Positions 1 to 9,617 of a stretch of 64,000 bases of DNA are shown in pieces. A model generated the notes under the pieces. It was not told the origin of the DNA, searched no databases, and saw only the letters and a list, made by a program, of their open reading frames with translations. The translations under genes and the position numbers were made by a program. Every line of letters begins with the position of its first letter. Within the stretch, counting starts at the first letter, position 1. The stretch covers positions 124,001 through 188,000 of the forward strand of contig NZ_CP041696.1 in the NCBI RefSeq assembly GCF_007362955.1, given 5' to 3'. Source of the DNA: Lysinibacillus fusiformis (lineage in GTDB: Bacteria > Bacillota > Bacilli > Bacillales_A > Planococcaceae).

Positions 1-423
1 CTGTGCAAGTCGGAGTACGGCTGGTGAATAGCGAACTTTATCTTGTCGTACTGGTTTTTCAGCAGTTATAGTAGCCGGAGTTACCTTAGGCGACTCTTGT
101 TTTTTTTGTACACCCGCATTTAAAATCGCAGTGCTTACTGCTGATTTTTTCGCAGGCGGTGGCGGAGGTAACTCACTGTCACCCGCTATTTCAATCGAAC
201 AAACAACCGCCCCAACAGGTAAAGTTTGCCCTTCTTCTGCAAGCAGCTCCGTTATAACCCCTTCAAAGGAAGATGGGACTTCTGCATTTACTTTATCGGT
301 TACAACTTCTGCTAATGGATCATATTTTTTTACCTTATCGCCTGGTTGGACGAGCCATTTTTCAATTGTGCCCTCTGTCACACTTTCACCAAGCTGTGGC
401 ATCGTAATATTTTGAATCGCCAT
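1..423 (-). CDS. bkdB: Branched-chain 2-oxo acid dehydrogenase E2 (lipoyl acyltransferase), N-terminal part
   Basis: The gene runs off the left edge; 141 codons are present. Residues 1-75 form a lipoyl domain with the lipoylated lysine in the DKVNAE motif (about residue 43), followed by a Pro/Ala/Lys-rich linker and the start of the peripheral subunit-binding domain (RYSPAVLRLA). E2 transfers branched acyl groups from E1 to CoA. The upstream GGAGG favours the second of two adjacent ATGs, giving MAIQN as in B. subtilis BkdB. It follows bkdAB after a 190-bp gap containing a dispersed repeat. A generic pyruvate or oxoglutarate E2 is excluded mainly by the neighbours. Confidence 0.93.
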   Translation of the reverse strand, partial: MAIQNITMPQLGESVTEGTIEKWLVQPGDKVKKYDPLAEVVTDKVNAEVPSSFEGVITELLAEEGQTLPVGAVVCSIEIAGDSELPPPPPAKKSAVSTAILNAGVQKKQESPKVTPATITAEKPVRQDKVRYSPAVLRLAQ

Positions 424-437
424 CATCTATTCCTCCC

Positions 438-526
438 ATCAATTACGCCTCGGTGTTTTTCTAGTCCAAATTTTAAATTGTACAGATACAATTCAAAACT
501 CATGACATCCGCCAAAGGCTTTAACC
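438..526. repeat. Dispersed intergenic repeat, copy 1 (short)
   Basis: Starts with a module close to ATCAATTACGCCTCGG and ends with a module close to GACATCCGCC(A/G)AAGGCTTT. The same two modules bound related sequences at 2712-2922 and 62503-62722. It lies between bkdB and bkdAB. Judged by eye; not a coding region. Confidence 0.6.
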
Positions 527-613
527 TTTTCAGTAAACGCCCCTTACGCCCACTGAATAGTATTTATTCATCTCATCATCTATAGAGGTGTAAGACTATT
601 CAACTGAATATAG

Positions 614-1597
614 TTAAAATGCAGCTAGCTCTCGCATTGCCTTTTCTACTTTTTCAGGACTAATCATGAAAAACTTTTCCATCGTAGGTGCATATGGCAT
701 CGCAGGAACATCCGGACCTGCTAACCGTTGGATTGGCGCATCAAGATCAAATAAGCAATGCTCTGCTATAATCGCTGCAACCTCACTCATAATGCTACCC
801 TCTTTATTATCCTCAGTGACTAGTAATACTTTACCTGTTTTACTAGCTGCTTCAATGATAGCTTCTTTATCTAGTGGATATACCGTACGTAAATCAAGAA
901 TATGCGCAGAAATACCATCTGCCGCTAATCTTTCTGCCGCTTGTAGCGCAAAATGAACAGCAAGCCCATACGTAATCACCGTAACATCATCACCTTCGCG
1001 CTTAACATCTGCTTTACCTATTGGAAGGGTATAGTCATCTAATGGCACTTCACCTTTTATCAGTCGATACGCACGCTTATGTTCGAAAAATAATACAGGG
1101 TCTTCGTCGCGAATGGCTGCTTTTAATAAGCCCTTGGCATCATAAGGTGTTGATGGAATGACAATCTTCAAACCTGGAGTGCCTGCAAAAAGTGATTCCA
1201 CTGATTGCGAATGATAGAGTGCTCCGTGAATCCCACCACCAAATGGTGCACGTACTACAATTGGACAAGTCCAGTCATTGTTTGAGCGATAACGTATTTT
1301 CGCTGCCTCCGACACAATTTGATTAACAGCAGGCATGATAAAGTCGGCAAATTGCATTTCTGCAATGGGGCGCATGCCATACATCGCTGCGCCAATTCCA
1401 ACTCCTGCAATCGCACTTTCTGCCAGTGGTGTATCAAGTACTCGATACTCACCAAACTGCTCGTAAAGACCGGTTGTTGCTTTGAAAACGCCGCCTTTAC
1501 GACCAACGTCCTCACCTAAAATGAAAACACGCTCATCGCGTTCCATCTCTTCCTTCATCGCTAATGTAATCGCATCTATATAAGACATTACTGCCAT
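614..1597 (-). CDS. bkdAB: Branched-chain 2-oxo acid dehydrogenase E1 beta
   Basis: 327 residues, the usual length for this family. It has the transketolase-type pyrimidine domain in the first half (EDVGRKGGVF, FGEYRVLDTPLAE) and the transketolase C-terminal domain after about residue 200. With E1 alpha it decarboxylates the 2-oxo acids of valine, leucine and isoleucine using thiamine diphosphate. Its ATG overlaps the end of bkdAA by one base (TAATG type), so the two subunits are translationally coupled. The neighbours lpdV and bcd make branched-chain substrates far more likely than pyruvate. Confidence 0.95.
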   Translation of the reverse strand: MAVMSYIDAITLAMKEEMERDERVFILGEDVGRKGGVFKATTGLYEQFGEYRVLDTPLAESAIAGVGIGAAMYGMRPIAEMQFADFIMPAVNQIVSEAAKIRYRSNNDWTCPIVVRAPFGGGIHGALYHSQSVESLFAGTPGLKIVIPSTPYDAKGLLKAAIRDEDPVLFFEHKRAYRLIKGEVPLDDYTLPIGKADVKREGDDVTVITYGLAVHFALQAAERLAADGISAHILDLRTVYPLDKEAIIEAASKTGKVLLVTEDNKEGSIMSEVAAIIAEHCLFDLDAPIQRLAGPDVPAMPYAPTMEKFFMISPEKVEKAMRELAAF

Positions 1598-2613
1598 TAC
1601 ACGTCACCTCCGTCCACTGGTGCATATACGTATTTCAAGGCCTCTTCTGGCTTAGCATAAGGTGCAGCTTCGGCATAATCTGTCGCTTCATTCACCTCTG
1701 CCATAACACGTTCCTCTATTTCAGTACGCAACGTTTCTGTCATAACACCCACATCTTGTAAGTACTTTTCAAATAATACAATAGGATCTTTAGCCTTTCC
1801 TTCAGCAATATCTTCAGCCGTTCGATATTGACGATCATCATCATCTGAAGAATGTGCGGTTAAACGGAAAGTCACTGTTTCAATTAAACTTGGACCCCCA
1901 CCGCTGCGTGCACGATCGGCAGCCTCTTTAATCACTTTGTATACTTGCAATGGACATTTACCGTCGACAGTCACACCTGGCATACCATAGCCAATGCCAC
2001 GATCAGATACTTTTGCACAGCCTAACTGACGCTCTACCGGTACAGAGATTGCGTATTGATTATTTTCTACCATAATAATAACCGGAAGCTTATGCACACC
2101 TGCAAAGTTGGCACCTTCATGGAAATCCCCTTGGTTTGAAGAGCCCTCACCTAAGGTAACAAAGGAAATGAAATCCTCATTTTGTAAACGTCCTGCAAGC
2201 GCAACGCCCACTGCATGCGGGACTTGCGTTGTAACAGGTGAGGACCCCGTCAATATACGATTTTTCTTCTGCCCAAAATGTCCAGGCATTTGGCGACCAC
2301 CTGAGTTTGGATCCTCTGCCTTAGCAAAGGCGGACAACATTAACTCTTTTGGTGTCATGCCGAAATGTAACACAACGCCCATATCTCGATAATATGGTGC
2401 AATATAATCTTTATCCTTATCAAGGGCAAAGGCTGCCCCTACTTGTGCTGCCTCCTGTCCCTGACAAGAGATAACAAACGGAATTTTACCAGAACGATTT
2501 AACAACCACATACGTTCATCTAGCCTTCTAGCCATTAACATTGTTTCGAACATGGCAAGTACATCTTCATTGGATAAACCTAAATCTTCATGTTTTATTT
2601 GAACATCTTGCAT
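1597..2613 (-). CDS. bkdAA: Branched-chain 2-oxo acid dehydrogenase E1 alpha
   Basis: 338 residues from the ATG at 2613, which has an AGGGGTG ribosome site; an in-frame upstream extension to 2667 has no such support. The thiamine-diphosphate motif is seen as GEGSSNQGDFHEG with NNQYAISV following. The serine-containing phosphorylation-loop region (TAHSSDDDD) is typical of the family. It forms the E1 heterotetramer with BkdAB in the cytoplasm. A long gap (2614-2944) with a dispersed repeat separates it from lpdV, unlike the tight B. subtilis operon. Confidence 0.95.
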   Translation of the reverse strand: MQDVQIKHEDLGLSNEDVLAMFETMLMARRLDERMWLLNRSGKIPFVISCQGQEAAQVGAAFALDKDKDYIAPYYRDMGVVLHFGMTPKELMLSAFAKAEDPNSGGRQMPGHFGQKKNRILTGSSPVTTQVPHAVGVALAGRLQNEDFISFVTLGEGSSNQGDFHEGANFAGVHKLPVIIMVENNQYAISVPVERQLGCAKVSDRGIGYGMPGVTVDGKCPLQVYKVIKEAADRARSGGGPSLIETVTFRLTAHSSDDDDRQYRTAEDIAEGKAKDPIVLFEKYLQDVGVMTETLRTEIEERVMAEVNEATDYAEAAPYAKPEEALKYVYAPVDGGDV

Positions 2614-2711
2614 ACGAACACCCCTCTCGTATAAAAAAAAATGCTTTAGCGCTTTAAACCCCCACATAAATTGCGCTTTAGTCTTTTGTCTTTTGTCTTT
2701 TGTCTAAACAT

Positions 2712-2922
2712 ATCAATTATGCCTCGGCATAATTGCGTCCGGATTCGGCTTTGTGCTTAGGCCTGCACGATGCAGATTAGTTAGCCGTTGTCGCATGAAT
2801 GCGACGAACTTAGGCTAACATCCTAAATTCACTCCTTTCCGATTCCGTGCCATCCGCCGGAGGCTTTAGGCCAACATGACGTTGGTCACTCAGTCATGTT
2901 GCTGTCGCTACGCTTGCGGTAC
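2712..2922. repeat. Dispersed intergenic repeat, copy 2 (long)
   Basis: Fills most of the 2614-2944 gap between lpdV and bkdAA. It begins with ATCAATTATGCCTCGGCAT, includes a GTCGCATGAATGCGAC palindrome, CATCCGCCGGAGGCTTTA, and a TGCTGTCGCTACGCTTGCGG module. These modules recur at 62503-62722 in a different order. No ORF with a ribosome site is seen. Confidence 0.6.
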
Positions 2923-2944
2923 AAAAAATATTTGCTGAAAGAAA

Positions 2945-4372
2945 CTAAAAGTGAATTGCACGATCATCGACTGCTAATGCAGACTCCACCAACACCTCAT
3001 TCAGTGATGGATGTGGATGTATTGCTTGACTAATTTCCCACGGCGTCGCGTCAAGTAATTTAGCAAGAGATGCCTCTCCGATTAAATCTGTCACATGCGG
3101 TCCCACCATATGAATACCCAAAATATCATTTGACTGTTCATCAGCCACAATTTTTACAAAACCATCTGTTTCCCCATTAACAAGTGCCTTTCCGATTGCC
3201 TTAAATGGAAACTTACCGACCTTTAACGTATAACCCTGCTCGCGAGCAGCACTTTCTGTTAAGCCAATACTTGCAACTTCTGGATAAGAATAGACACACT
3301 TCGGTACCTTAAGTACATCAAGTGCTTCTGTTGTCCCTGTTGCAATGTGTTCAATAGCAGATAATCCTTCATGGGAAGCCACATGCGCCAATTGCAAGCC
3401 GCCGATAACATCCCCTATCGCATACATATGTGATTCTTTAGTTTGGTAAGTATCTCGTACGAGGATAAAACCATTTTCAATTTCAATTTCTGTATTCTCT
3501 ATACCAATACCTTGTGTATTTGCTTCACGACCTACACAAAGCAATAATTTATCTGCCTCAAATAACTCTTCTTTGTCATTAAGGTTTGCCGAAATGAAAA
3601 CGTTATCATTTTCAATTTTAAAGGTTGCTGGATTTAGCCTAGCATTCGTCACAATGCGGACGCCTCTTTTTTCAAGTTGCTTCGTTACTTCTTTGACGAT
3701 ATCTGCGTCTTCCGCAGGTAAAATGGATGGCCCATATTCAATCACCGTTACATAAACACCAAAATCACAAAGCATCGAAGCCCACTCTATACCAATAACA
3801 CCGCCACCAACAATTAATAATGACTTTGGTAATTGCTCCATTTGCAACGCATGATCCGAGTTCAAGACGTAATTTCCATCAACAGTTAGACCAGCCAAAC
3901 CTCTAGGTTTAGAACCGGTTGCAATTACAACATTTGTCGGCACAAGCATTTCATTTTCTTCGCCATTGTTCATCTCAACCGAAATGGTACCAGGCATTGG
4001 CGAGAAAATGGACGGTCCTAAAATTCGTCCTGTTCCTTCATAGACATCGATTTTCCCTTTTTTCATCAGTGTATTCACACCTTGACTTAATTGCTCAACG
4101 ATGGCTTGTTTTCTTGCTTGCACCTTATCAAATTGCAATGTAACGCCTTCAATTTCTACACCAAATTCGCTTGCTGTTTTATTGGCCATACGGTATACTT
4201 CAGCACTTCGAAGTAACGCTTTACTAGGAATACAGCCTTTATGCAAGCATGTACCTCCAAGTCGCTCTCGTTCAACAATGGCTGTTTTCAAGCCTAGTTG
4301 TGCCGCACGAATTGCAGCTACATAGCCGCCTGTACCTCCGCCTAAAATGACAACATCATAATTTTGAGCCAT
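2945..4372 (-). CDS. lpdV: Dihydrolipoyl dehydrogenase (E3) of the branched-chain complex
   Basis: 475 residues. N-terminal FAD-binding GGGTGGYVAA; the redox-active disulfide in GGTCLHKGC; an NAD-binding GGGVIGIEWAS near residue 190; and the C-terminal dimer interface with the catalytic HPHPSLNE histidine. It reoxidises the lipoyl arm of E2 and reduces NAD. Position next to bkdAA and bcd identifies it as the branched-chain E3 rather than the pyruvate dehydrogenase E3. Confidence 0.95.
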   Translation of the reverse strand: MAQNYDVVILGGGTGGYVAAIRAAQLGLKTAIVERERLGGTCLHKGCIPSKALLRSAEVYRMANKTASEFGVEIEGVTLQFDKVQARKQAIVEQLSQGVNTLMKKGKIDVYEGTGRILGPSIFSPMPGTISVEMNNGEENEMLVPTNVVIATGSKPRGLAGLTVDGNYVLNSDHALQMEQLPKSLLIVGGGVIGIEWASMLCDFGVYVTVIEYGPSILPAEDADIVKEVTKQLEKRGVRIVTNARLNPATFKIENDNVFISANLNDKEELFEADKLLLCVGREANTQGIGIENTEIEIENGFILVRDTYQTKESHMYAIGDVIGGLQLAHVASHEGLSAIEHIATGTTEALDVLKVPKCVYSYPEVASIGLTESAAREQGYTLKVGKFPFKAIGKALVNGETDGFVKIVADEQSNDILGIHMVGPHVTDLIGEASLAKLLDATPWEISQAIHPHPSLNEVLVESALAVDDRAIHF

Positions 4373-4592
4373 TCGTTATTCCCCCTTATGAGAAAGTGCT
4401 ATTGCATCCCCTACCCAAGACAAGGATTTAGGACAACCGTCCTAGTCAGAGAAACCAACGTAAAAGTAAGTATTCACTTCACTTGAGAAAGGATGACTCT
4501 TTAGCCCAGACATCATTTAAAGCTGATATTTTTTATTCTTTATATAATAGAAGAAGTCGACAAAGCGACTTCTCTTAGCTATTAGACGACTA

Positions 4593-5687
4593 TTAACGAC
4601 CGTGCAATATATTTTTTTCATTTTTTAAAAATTGGCTTCGAGACTTCGCTACACGCGCAATACGTTCTTCTGCTAAGCGATTGGCTGCAACATATGTTGG
4701 CACTCCATCACGTTTTGAAATGGCAAAGATTCTTTCAATGCTGTCATAAATACCATCTACACGCTTCATCGCACGTTCACGATTATAACCGTATAATTCA
4801 TCAGCAACGTTGATTACTCCACCTGCGTTAATAACATAATCAGGTGCATACGCAATACCTAGTTCATGTAAGTAATCTCCGTGGCGAGAGTCTTGTAACT
4901 GGTTGTTTGCAGAGCCAGCAATAACCTTCGCTTTTAACTGTGGAATCGTATCATCATTTAAAATTGCCCCAAGTGCACATGGTGAGAAAATATCAACTTC
5001 TTGTGAGTAGATTTCCTCTGGCGCTACTGCTGTTGCACCAAAGTCATTTACAACACGGTCAATGGCTGCTTGGTTAATATCTGTTACAACAAGTTTTGCT
5101 CCTTCATTATGTAAATACTCGCAAAGCTTGTATGCTACATTTCCTAATCCTTGTACAGCAATTGTACGACCCTCTAGCATTTCCGTACCAAAGGCTTCCT
5201 TTGCAGCTGCTTTCATGCCACGGTACACACCATAAGCAGTTACTGGCGATGGATTTCCTGATGATCCAAATGCTGGAGAAATCCCTGTTACATAATTTGT
5301 CTCCTCATGAATTAAATCCATATCTGATACTGTAGTACCAACATCTTCTGCCGTAATATAGCGACCGTTAAGTCCTTGAATGAATCGACCTAATGCTCGA
5401 AACATTTCTTCATTTTTATCTGTAAATGGATCACCGATAATGACCGTTTTTCCACCGCCAAGGTTTAGACCAGCAGCTGCGTTTTTATATGTCATTCCGC
5501 GTGCCAAGCGCAATGCATCTTCAATCGCATTTTCTTCTGTTGCGTAAGTCCACATACGCGCTCCGCCTAGTGCTGGCCCAAGTGTTGTGTCATGGATAGC
5601 GATAATCGCTTTTAACCCTGATGCTTCATCTTGGCAAAATACCAATTGTTCATAATCATACTTTTCCATATACTTGAAGATTTCCAT
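4593..5687 (-). CDS. bcd: Leucine dehydrogenase
   Basis: 364 residues from the ATG at 5687 (AAAGGGG upstream), equal to B. subtilis Bcd; an in-frame extension to 5738 is unlikely. The Glu/Leu/Phe/Val dehydrogenase active-site segment [11 protein letters not shown] and the Rossmann loop [15 protein letters not shown] are present. It oxidatively deaminates leucine, valine and isoleucine to the 2-oxo acids used by the Bkd complex. In B. subtilis buk lies between bcd and lpdV and ptb upstream; both are absent here. A CodY-like box lies upstream. Confidence 0.95.
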   Translation of the reverse strand: MEIFKYMEKYDYEQLVFCQDEASGLKAIIAIHDTTLGPALGGARMWTYATEENAIEDALRLARGMTYKNAAAGLNLGGGKTVIIGDPFTDKNEEMFRALGRFIQGLNGRYITAEDVGTTVSDMDLIHEETNYVTGISPAFGSSGNPSPVTAYGVYRGMKAAAKEAFGTEMLEGRTIAVQGLGNVAYKLCEYLHNEGAKLVVTDINQAAIDRVVNDFGATAVAPEEIYSQEVDIFSPCALGAILNDDTIPQLKAKVIAGSANNQLQDSRHGDYLHELGIAYAPDYVINAGGVINVADELYGYNRERAMKRVDGIYDSIERIFAISKRDGVPTYVAANRLAEERIARVAKSRSQFLKNEKNILHGR

Positions 5688-5856
5688 GAAAACTCGCCCC
5701 TTTGCTTTGAAAAGTGCATCCCCAAATGCCCATTCCAATCAAGTTATAAATAGTGATAAAACTATTTTGTAATGGATAATATTGTTCCATTTAATTTTAC
5801 AATACTGACAATTTCACAATTTCGCAACTATTATTACACTTTCTCTATTAAGAAAG

Positions 5857-5871
5857 AATTTTCTAAAAATT
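5857..5871. promoter_or_regulatory. CodY-box-like site upstream of bcd
   Basis: AATTTTCTAAAAATT matches the CodY consensus AATTTTCWGAAAATT at 14 of 15 positions. It lies about 170 bp upstream of bcd and 125 bp upstream of the divergent DUF2627 gene. CodY senses branched-chain amino acids, which fits control of leucine catabolism. The role is inferred. Confidence 0.5.
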
Positions 5872-5995
5872 CAGTTCCTATTACTAATTTTCTATACACG
5901 CATTCTAGTGCTTGCAAACTATGACTGGTACATAGGCATTCTTGACATTCCATCATCCACAGGTACAATTAAACTAGGTATGAGGAGGGATATGC

Positions 5996-6232
5996 ATGGC
6001 TCGTTTTGCTGCATTCATTGTAATGCTTATTCCAGGTCTGATGGCTGCGGGAGGCATTAAATTTATGCGTGATACATTATTCGGTAAGCTCATCTCACCT
6101 TTCCCATTTTTATGGCTACAATTTGTTGTTGGCATCATTTTCTTTGTTGTCGGCTTTGGCTTTTTCGCAGGCTTTTTACTTCACCGCGATCGAAAAAAAG
6201 GAAAAGTGGCTCCGCGCTTCCAAAAAAAATAA
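5996..6232 (+). CDS. DUF2627 family small membrane protein (YqzF-like)
   Basis: 78 residues with two hydrophobic segments (about 4-22 and 34-58) and a basic tail (HRDRKKGKVAPRFQKK). Length and position match B. subtilis yqzF. The ribosome site is GAGGAGGG before the ATG. It is divergent from bcd and convergent with the phosphodiesterase gene, sharing a bidirectional terminator. Function unknown. Confidence 0.8.
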   Translation: MARFAAFIVMLIPGLMAAGGIKFMRDTLFGKLISPFPFLWLQFVVGIIFFVVGFGFFAGFLLHRDRKKGKVAPRFQKK

Positions 6233-6281
6233 AAATAGCTATCCAAATAAGTCAATTTTACTTATTGGATAGCTATTTTTA
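6231..6281. terminator. Bidirectional terminator between DUF2627 gene and GDPD gene
   Basis: A hairpin of about 18 bp (ATAGCTATCCAATAAGT-type arms around caatttt) is flanked by A and T runs on both sides, serving the convergent genes. Confidence 0.85.
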
Positions 6282-7007
6282 TTGACGTTGCTGCATCGAG
6301 ATTACCTTATCTGGAAAATCTGTAATCCAACCAATTACAGATGAATGAGGATTCGTCAAAAATTTTTCATTTCCATCAATAGCATAAAAGCGACATGCTT
6401 TAGCCCCTGCTACACATGCCTCTAAGTAGCGGGGCTTATAATATTTTTTATGCATATGCACGCTATCAATTGCTTGGTAATCATCTAACAAATCCCATTT
6501 CAATTTTTTGGTTGCGATAAGTGCTGTCTCATATTGTGGCATATGCTGTTTCACAATTTCTAAAAGCTCATAGTGAAACGATGAAAAATGGCTGCCTTGA
6601 GGTAAAATTAGTCCTTGAAGCATTTGGACAAGGGCATCTCTATTGTCAAGGATGGTGGATTTTAATTCGATATTAAGTGGGAATTGGTGCGTATTTGCCC
6701 ACACTAAAACTGCATCAAATACTGGAATTTTATACGATGAAAATAGTCGTCTCCACGGCTTTCCAAGTTTAAAATGCTGTAGTTCGTCTATCGTACATTC
6801 ATTCACACGCTTTTTGATGCCCACGAGTCTTGATAATTGTGGATCATGATACACGACCGGAATCCCCTCTTTTGACAGTTGAATGTCTATCTCAATACCG
6901 TCAGCGCCAAGCTCAAGCGCTTTTTCAAAAGCTTTGAAACTATTTTCAAGTGCATACGCCGAAGCTCCCCGATGTGCAAAAACAGGGACGAATGATTCGT
7001 TATACAT
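6279..7007 (-). CDS. Glycerophosphodiester phosphodiesterase (GDPD), cytoplasmic (YqiK-like)
   Basis: 242 residues, no signal peptide. GDPD signatures are visible: the N-terminal FAHRGASAYALENS with the catalytic His-Arg, then the metal-binding EIDIQLSKEG and VVYHDPQL with the second catalytic His. It should hydrolyse glycerophosphodiesters to glycerol 3-phosphate and an alcohol. The ATG overlaps the end of the FapA-like gene by 8 bp (ATGTATAA), so they are coupled. The homologous position next to spo0A in B. subtilis holds yqiK. Confidence 0.88.
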   Translation of the reverse strand: MYNESFVPVFAHRGASAYALENSFKAFEKALELGADGIEIDIQLSKEGIPVVYHDPQLSRLVGIKKRVNECTIDELQHFKLGKPWRRLFSSYKIPVFDAVLVWANTHQFPLNIELKSTILDNRDALVQMLQGLILPQGSHFSSFHYELLEIVKQHMPQYETALIATKKLKWDLLDDYQAIDSVHMHKKYYKPRYLEACVAGAKACRFYAIDGNEKFLTNPHSSVIGWITDFPDKVISMQQRQ

Positions 7008-8571
7008 TTAATTCTCCAAATTCAAGCAAAAATTTTCCATTTGTCATTTTTGTTAATAATGATGATTTTTTGCCAATTTGAATATACGTACCTGGATGTG
7101 CTTCCTTTGTCACGATAATTTCTTCTTTTCCAGCATGGCGCATCTCATCCATCATTAACTTAATTTCACGGTCCACAGTCACTGCATCAGCCTTCATTTT
7201 TGATAAGCTCTGCTTGGTTTGCTCAAAAATAGCAATTTGTTGCGTAGTCATTTGATTAAGGATTGGTAATAAGCTCTTAATCTTCGCTTCATAAACTGAA
7301 ATTTCAGATTGCAGTTGTTTGAGCAGAGCTGCCTTCTCTTGCATCAAGGAATAGCTCTCCTGTTTATTGACACTTTCAATGATTAAATCTGTTCGACGTT
7401 CTAATCGATTACCAGAAATGGCGGTTACAATAGCACTTTTCGCAACAGCTTGACCACCAATGATTTTACCCTTTCGTTCATCTACAAAAATAGAATGTGC
7501 TGAAAGTTGCGAGCCCAGTGAATAAAAACCTATATGAATACTGTCAGCCGCTACTAAATTCGCTTCATTTACATGTTTTACGAATATGTTGCCACCCGCT
7601 TCTACAAGCGTTGAGCCAAGACCAAAAATGCCTCCACGAATATACACATCACCTTCAATGGATTTGATGAGTTTCGCGCCACTTACGCCTTCTGCCCCTT
7701 CAATCGATATATCACCTGTCGCAATAACTGTATATCCGCTTGTAACTGTCCCTTTAATGCTTAACGAACCATTAAATTCTAGATTTCCTGTTTCAATACC
7801 AACATCTCCGTGTATCGGTAAATGTCGATTGACACCTATCATGCCTTTGACATCGTCCAAAACACCAGCTATTTTCGAACGAATCACAGTCTTTCCATCT
7901 TCCTCCACTTCATACGCAGACTTTTTGTCATAGCGAATGGGGAAATCACGGCCTGGTGGTGCAGCTAGTATATCACCACATACATTCTGGCCTGACTTAC
8001 CTAATGTTGCAGGAATTTTCTCGCCTAGCCAAGAACCTTCGGAGATTTCTGATATAAAGTTCATATCATAGTAATCGGCTTTCCCATCGTCAAGAATAAC
8101 GGGTCTTCTCTCTGGTTTTGGTAAATATGTAATTTGTGCATCTGTTCCTGTAACGGGTGGCGTTCCTTGAGCAATTAAAAATGCTTTTCCCGGCTCAATC
8201 TTAGTAATATCAAAATCTAAAATTCCATGTGTAATTCCTTCATTTGCTAGTGTATCGAGAATTTGTTGATTTAGCTTGTCTTTATTCTTATGAACGTAGT
8301 CCGTTGTTTCATATATAAATATAGAGGCAGACATTTTATCTCGTGCAATTTCAGCTTCTACATTTGGAAGCCAGCGTCCAATTTCAACTGGACTTGTGCT
8401 TTCTGTCGCTAATACAGTTTTCAATATAGAAAAATTAGACAGCTTTAGTCTTGGATGACTACGTAAGATGCTATCAAATTCTTTTAATGGAAAACCGGCA
8501 CTGTATGTAAGCATAAATACCTTTCCGTTTTCTTCCGATATTTCGAAGTTATCATTTCGAACTAGAATCAC
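7000..8571 (-). CDS. FapA-like (DUF342) polymer-binding protein
   Basis: 523 residues starting at a GTG with a strong AGGAGG site. The central region (about 150-370) is the FapA/DUF342 right-handed beta-helix with repeated G-D-I and GNI turns (GDISIEGAEG, GNIFVKHVNEAN). It is followed by a coiled coil (about 375-460) and a short beta C-terminus. The family is widespread in Firmicutes, and function is poorly defined. It forms a two-gene unit with the GDPD gene. It is the last host gene before the spo0A-associated insertions. Confidence 0.75.
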   Translation of the reverse strand: MILVRNDNFEISEENGKVFMLTYSAGFPLKEFDSILRSHPRLKLSNFSILKTVLATESTSPVEIGRWLPNVEAEIARDKMSASIFIYETTDYVHKNKDKLNQQILDTLANEGITHGILDFDITKIEPGKAFLIAQGTPPVTGTDAQITYLPKPERRPVILDDGKADYYDMNFISEISEGSWLGEKIPATLGKSGQNVCGDILAAPPGRDFPIRYDKKSAYEVEEDGKTVIRSKIAGVLDDVKGMIGVNRHLPIHGDVGIETGNLEFNGSLSIKGTVTSGYTVIATGDISIEGAEGVSGAKLIKSIEGDVYIRGGIFGLGSTLVEAGGNIFVKHVNEANLVAADSIHIGFYSLGSQLSAHSIFVDERKGKIIGGQAVAKSAIVTAISGNRLERRTDLIIESVNKQESYSLMQEKAALLKQLQSEISVYEAKIKSLLPILNQMTTQQIAIFEQTKQSLSKMKADAVTVDREIKLMMDEMRHAGKEEIIVTKEAHPGTYIQIGKKSSLLTKMTNGKFLLEFGELNV

Positions 8572-8902
8572 GCTACCTCCTCCTTCCCTCTATCTGTAAG
8601 TATATACAATCTATTTACATTTGTTTAGAGACAATTGTCACTACTCACAAAGAAAATACCCATACTTTATCAGTAATCCTCACTGCCCATTTAAGCATTT
8701 TTGTTTTCAACAATAGCCGATTTATACTATAAAAAAGCACACTTTACTCCTTTTAAAAGTTGAACCTATCATTATTGTATAAAATTTCCGAAAAAAAAAC
8801 AGGTGAGCTACATTTCTTTTCTTCCAAATTTACCAATAGGAATGTCCTACTCCCCATTTCTTCTATCAGCTAATAGGTCTTGTCTACTAAACAACAAAAA
8901 AT
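8572..8902. other. Intergenic region upstream of the FapA-like gene
   Basis: AT-rich stretch that should hold the promoter of the FapA-like gene. I see no ORF with a ribosome site, no RNA gene and no clear repeat. Confidence 0.5.
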
Positions 8903-8943
8903 ACGCCCCTCAAACAGTCGGCGCAAACTGTCTAAAAAGGCGT
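8903..8943 (-). terminator. Probable original spo0A terminator, displaced by the insertions
   Basis: On the minus strand, ACGCC...GACAGT/ACTGT...GGGGCGT folds into a two-part hairpin followed by a T run. It lies just beyond the diverged spo0A tail (9037-9133) and is nearly identical to the hairpin at 28660-28701 behind the working spo0A gene. I read it as the host terminator left at the far end of the inserted DNA. Confidence 0.75.
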
Positions 8944-9036
8944 TATAAAATATGAAATATAATCGTCATTGATAATAATATGTCTAAAGTGCATTATCTG
9001 CTAAGCTATACACTCAAAACTCAGTGATATCAGCCT

Positions 9037-9133
9037 TTAGCTTGCCATCATATCGATGCGAATCTTGTCCGCAATCATGGCGATAAATTCTGAATTTTTC
9101 GACTTTGACTTTAAATGATGTACTGTATAGCCG
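9037..9133 (-). pseudogene. spo0A': Displaced 3' end of spo0A (diverged copy, distal att site)
   Basis: Encodes the last 31 residues of Spo0A plus stop ([10 protein letters not shown] through RIDMMAS). It has 11 differences in 97 bp from the working gene by manual count, and no indels. An in-frame stop precedes it, so it is not expressed as protein. The codon pair PT of the working gene reads SK here. It marks the outer end of the insertion, probably the host's original tail. Confidence 0.8.
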
Positions 9134-9264
9134 TTGATATATCAATGTTTTAAAAAAACTATTTAACTAAATAATCCGTTCATTTATTAGTTTACCAACG
9201 TCAAATTTGTTGGTAACCAATTTTTCCTAATAATCAGTATATGCTCACTTTTGACTATATGCAA

Positions 9265-9294
9265 TAGAAAAAGAGAGCAAGTTTCTGCTCTCTA
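9265..9294 (-). terminator. Hairpin with minus-strand T run
   Basis: AGAGAGCA and TGCTCTCT form an 8-bp stem with a 6-nt loop and TTTTTC on the minus-strand side. It lies 320 bp past the hydrolase gene in a stretch without genes. The remainder of 9134-9572 shows no supported gene. Confidence 0.5.
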
Positions 9295-9572
9295 GCATGT
9301 AACATTATTCGATTAGTTTAAACGATTTTCTCCACTAAGGAGTATTACAATTTCACGAACTTGGTTCAAATACCTTACTAAACCTATTGTATATCAATTA
9401 TCACCTATCTACAATTAACTAGGAGACTCACATTATGTTCCATTGAAAAAACAGTCTATGCTAAATCTATCTAACGCTCACAGTCTCTATAAATGGCTCT
9501 GTGAACTTGTTACAATTATTACGGTAAGCTAATTCAACTTAGGCTCCTATTGAATTGCATCAGCCGTAAAAT

Positions 9573-9607
9573 CAAAAAAAAACGATTGCAATGAACGCAA
9601 CCGTTTT
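9573..9607 (-). terminator. Terminator of the SLT-SH3-SLH gene
   Basis: Minus-strand hairpin AACGGTTGC / GCAATCGTT with a run of about 9 T, ending 11 bp past the stop codon. Confidence 0.8.
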
Positions 9608-9617
9608 CTAAGTTCAA

